Assembly: GCA_024811115.1 (NCBI GenBank)
Contig: JAKOGH010000008.1
Span: 62,001 to 126,000 of the forward strand
Direction of reading: 5' to 3'
From: Terana coerulea
Lineage: Eukaryota; Basidiomycota; Agaricomycetes; Polyporales; Phanerochaetaceae
DNA: 64,000 nucleotides
Shown: positions 61,860 to 64,000 of the stretch, one piece after another
How the letters are laid out: every line of letters starts with the position of its first letter
How positions within the stretch are numbered: position 1 is the stretch's first letter
The notes under the pieces: model-generated
Databases searched by the model: none
What the model was told of the DNA's origin: nothing
What the model saw: only the letters and a program-made list of their open reading frames with translations
Made by a program: the position numbers and the translations under genes

Positions 61860-63998
61860 TCAGACCTTCTCAGATTTCAGGTCCTCATCGACTCTCACGT
61901 CGTCTTCATGCCCATCAACGACGATACGGCCTTGACGCAGCTCTTCTTCGCGGACATTGGCGTCCTTGAGCTCAACGTGGGATCCAGGGACAAACAGTGG
62001 CACACGCCCGAAGTAGTGGTCAAGTTCTTCATGAACAAGGTGAGCAGGCACGCCAATCTCCGTGACATGTTGTGGGTCACGTACCTTCCAAGGGTATTCC
62101 TCGGGTTTCGGGTAAGAACGCCCAGAAAAAGAGCGCGTTCGTGAAGCCGCAAATTGCGAACACGAGATAGAATCTCCAGCCTAGAGAACGTTCATAAGTC
62201 CATCAATCCGCAATCCAAACGAAGAGGTCTACCTATGCTGGCGAACGCCGGAGGTGTAACTTGGGCGATCATGACTGGCAGCATAAAATTAGCCCGACAA
62301 GACACAGAACAAGTTGAATCGAGTTCAGCTTACAGTTAGAGATCCATGCCGCAGAGGACGTTATCGCAGTCGCTTTCGCCCGCGTGGCGGTGTTGAACAT
62401 CTCGACTGGGATCTGCGAAGCAAGCCATAAGCCGCCGAATTCATAAATTGCATGCAAGTCCTCACAGCCCAGCTAAGAGGCCCGATCCCAGAGGAGAACA
62501 CGAGGTTGAACTGGTGTCATGATTAGCATCAGGGGTTCTCATGAGCGATGTCAGCTACTACTGCTCACCAGCCAAGTCATTGACACAAAAGCTCTGCTCG
62601 CATTGGCGTTGTTTGACCCGGCCGGGAAAAGCTTGATGATTATGGTGCCGATGACAAAGGTCAAGCCTGATAGAGCGTTGGCCCAAATGAGAGGCCCACG
62701 ACGGCCAAGGCGGTCGATAAACCAGATGCAAAGCACCTCGCCAACGAGAGCTATCACTGAGTTGCCTGACTGCAGGCCGAGCGTGGTCGACGTATCGATG
62801 CCGATGGACGCGAAGATCTGGGGGAGTAGTACTGGATCACACTGACACCGGTCATTTGAACACTACACATGTGTATACTATTAGTCTGAGATCCCGAGAG
62901 TGCTGTGAGCCGGAGCGTACCTGAACTGCAGGGCGATACCAAGCAACAGTCTGCGGAAGTTGCTTTTGTTGGTGAACAACTGCACCCATGCGTCCCGGGT
63001 TTCCTCCTGCTCGATCCTGACCTGGCTGAGAATCTCTTTATGCTCGGCAATGACGAAAGGATCGTCAATATTGCCGTGTGCGTGAAGTCTTCCGAGAACC
63101 AAGAGGGCCTCGTGGTCGCGCCCCTTCATAGCGAGGTATCTTGGGGATTCTGGCAGAAGACTGGTAGAGATAGCATAAGCATGGGCGTGATGACTAGGGC
63201 GTGCGCACTCACAGAATGAAGAAAGCAAGGGGTATCGCAGCTGTATATAGACAGTGAGTAAACCAGAAGACGCAGTTGTATAACACCACTCACGCAGCAG
63301 CTGAATACCGAGCGGAACTCTCCACTGCGCTTGCCCCGACAGTCCATGGAAGCACCCATAGCCAATAAACGAAGCAATCAAGGCGCCAATACCCAGCATG
63401 AACTGCTGCAGCGTCGTCAGCCGCCCCCGGATACTGGGATGCGCAATCTCGGACTGATACAAGGGTGCAAGCATCGCGAGCATGCCGATGCCCATACCCG
63501 CGAGGAAGCGGCCGCCGTACATGTACTTGATGCTTTGCGCGCCAGCCTGGATCGATCCGCCTATGAGGAAGACGATGCAGCCAGCGAGGATAGATGCGCG
63601 TCGCCCGACCCAGTCGGCCAGAGAGCCGACGTAGATATTCCTGTGCGGAATAAGCTTAAATAGATCAGACAATTACAAGGGCCTGCTCACGACGCGAAGG
63701 CACCCAGCAGAAGGCAACCGACTATCAAGCCTTGCTGTGTAGCATCTGGGTTTCCTGTAACGCGGTTGAAATCGGGCGAAGGCTGCAAGGAGGACGCATA
63801 AATCAGATGCACAACCTATGTCATATGGAGAGTATGGTGCTTACCAGTACTGCTGCTATGATACCAAGATCATAGCCGAAGGTAACGGAGCCCAGAGCGG
63901 CAAAGAAGCCACAAAGCCAGGTATAGACCTTACAACGTTCCGGTAAGTAAGGTCTTTTCGAACGACGAAGCAGCACGCACCTTCGGTGTGAGCAACAT
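61860..63998 (-). CDS. MFS sugar porter (second), possibly complete at the window edge
   Basis: Twelve-helix sugar porter distinct from the one at 50-52 kb. The ATG at 63998 (MLLTPK) is followed after an intron by VYTWLCGFFAALGSVTFGYD, which starts just where porters of this type begin, but an earlier exon outside the window cannot be excluded. Motifs: LLLGAFASNIYVGSLADWVG and RRASILAGCIVFLIGGS, AGMGIGMLAMLAPLYQSEIA, LPESPRYLAMKGRDHEAL, MTGVSVIQYYSP, WFIDRLGRRGPLIWANAL, IPVEMFNTATRAKATAI and FLPETRGIPLEE. The tail is charged (VREEELRQGRIVVDGHEDD). The frame slips in a G5 run at 62820-62824 (plus strand): YYSP and QIFASIGIDTS join when one more base is present. About ten exons, roughly 530 residues. 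The transported sugar is unknown. Confidence 0.88.
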
Positions 63999-64000
63999 GG

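Overview
The window looks like nuclear DNA of a wood-decay basidiomycete, most likely a white-rot polypore (order Polyporales). Reasons: nearly every gene is split by many short introns of about 45-70 bases with GT-AG ends; the set includes a class II ligninolytic manganese peroxidase of the short type, a self-sufficient CYP505 cytochrome P450, Ure2-like glutathione transferase, sterol 24-C-methyltransferase and an Rrm4-type endosomal mRNA transporter. There are about 25 protein genes on both strands. I saw no rRNA, tRNA, CRISPR array or transposon.

Layout. 0-5 kb: tail of an unknown gene, a Yra1/ALY mRNA-export factor, an orphan KEN-box nuclear protein, an epoxide hydrolase. 5-16 kb: an alpha-arrestin, a 2.1 kb gene-free stretch, the manganese peroxidase, a PAQR/Izh membrane receptor, a P450 mono-oxygenase. 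16-23 kb: housekeeping genes packed head-to-head and tail-to-tail (Rrg9/neugrin, coactosin, a GNAT acetyltransferase, NAC-beta Egd1, the actin-interacting WD-repeat protein Aip1). 23-34 kb: glutathione transferase, aldo-keto reductase, CYP505, ERG6. 34-47 kb: Rrm4-like RNA-binding protein, allantoate-permease-type transporter, the ATP synthase assembly factor Atp10, a GT61 glycosyltransferase, a 728-residue coiled-coil protein. 47-64 kb: a 3.1 kb GC-rich stretch with no gene, a sugar transporter, a very GC-rich Atg11, the DEAD-box helicase Mak5 and a second sugar porter that runs almost to the window end.

How genes relate. The first half has an unusual density of oxidative and detoxifying enzymes (epoxide hydrolase, MnP, P450, GST, AKR, CYP505), which fits extracellular lignin attack plus intracellular handling of the aromatic and lipid products, although no shared regulation can be read from the sequence. 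Coactosin and Aip1 both act on actin. Three tight head-to-head pairs (rrg9/coactosin, GNAT/egd1, atg11/mak5) share short promoters.

A major caveat: in at least eleven genes the reading frame slips by one base inside an otherwise well conserved exon, often in or beside a homopolymer run. The protein similarity continues undisturbed in the next frame. This is most simply unpolished sequencing error rather than decay of the genes. Gene boundaries below are genomic spans from start to stop codon and include introns; splice sites were assigned by eye from GT/AG signals, reading frame and family similarity.
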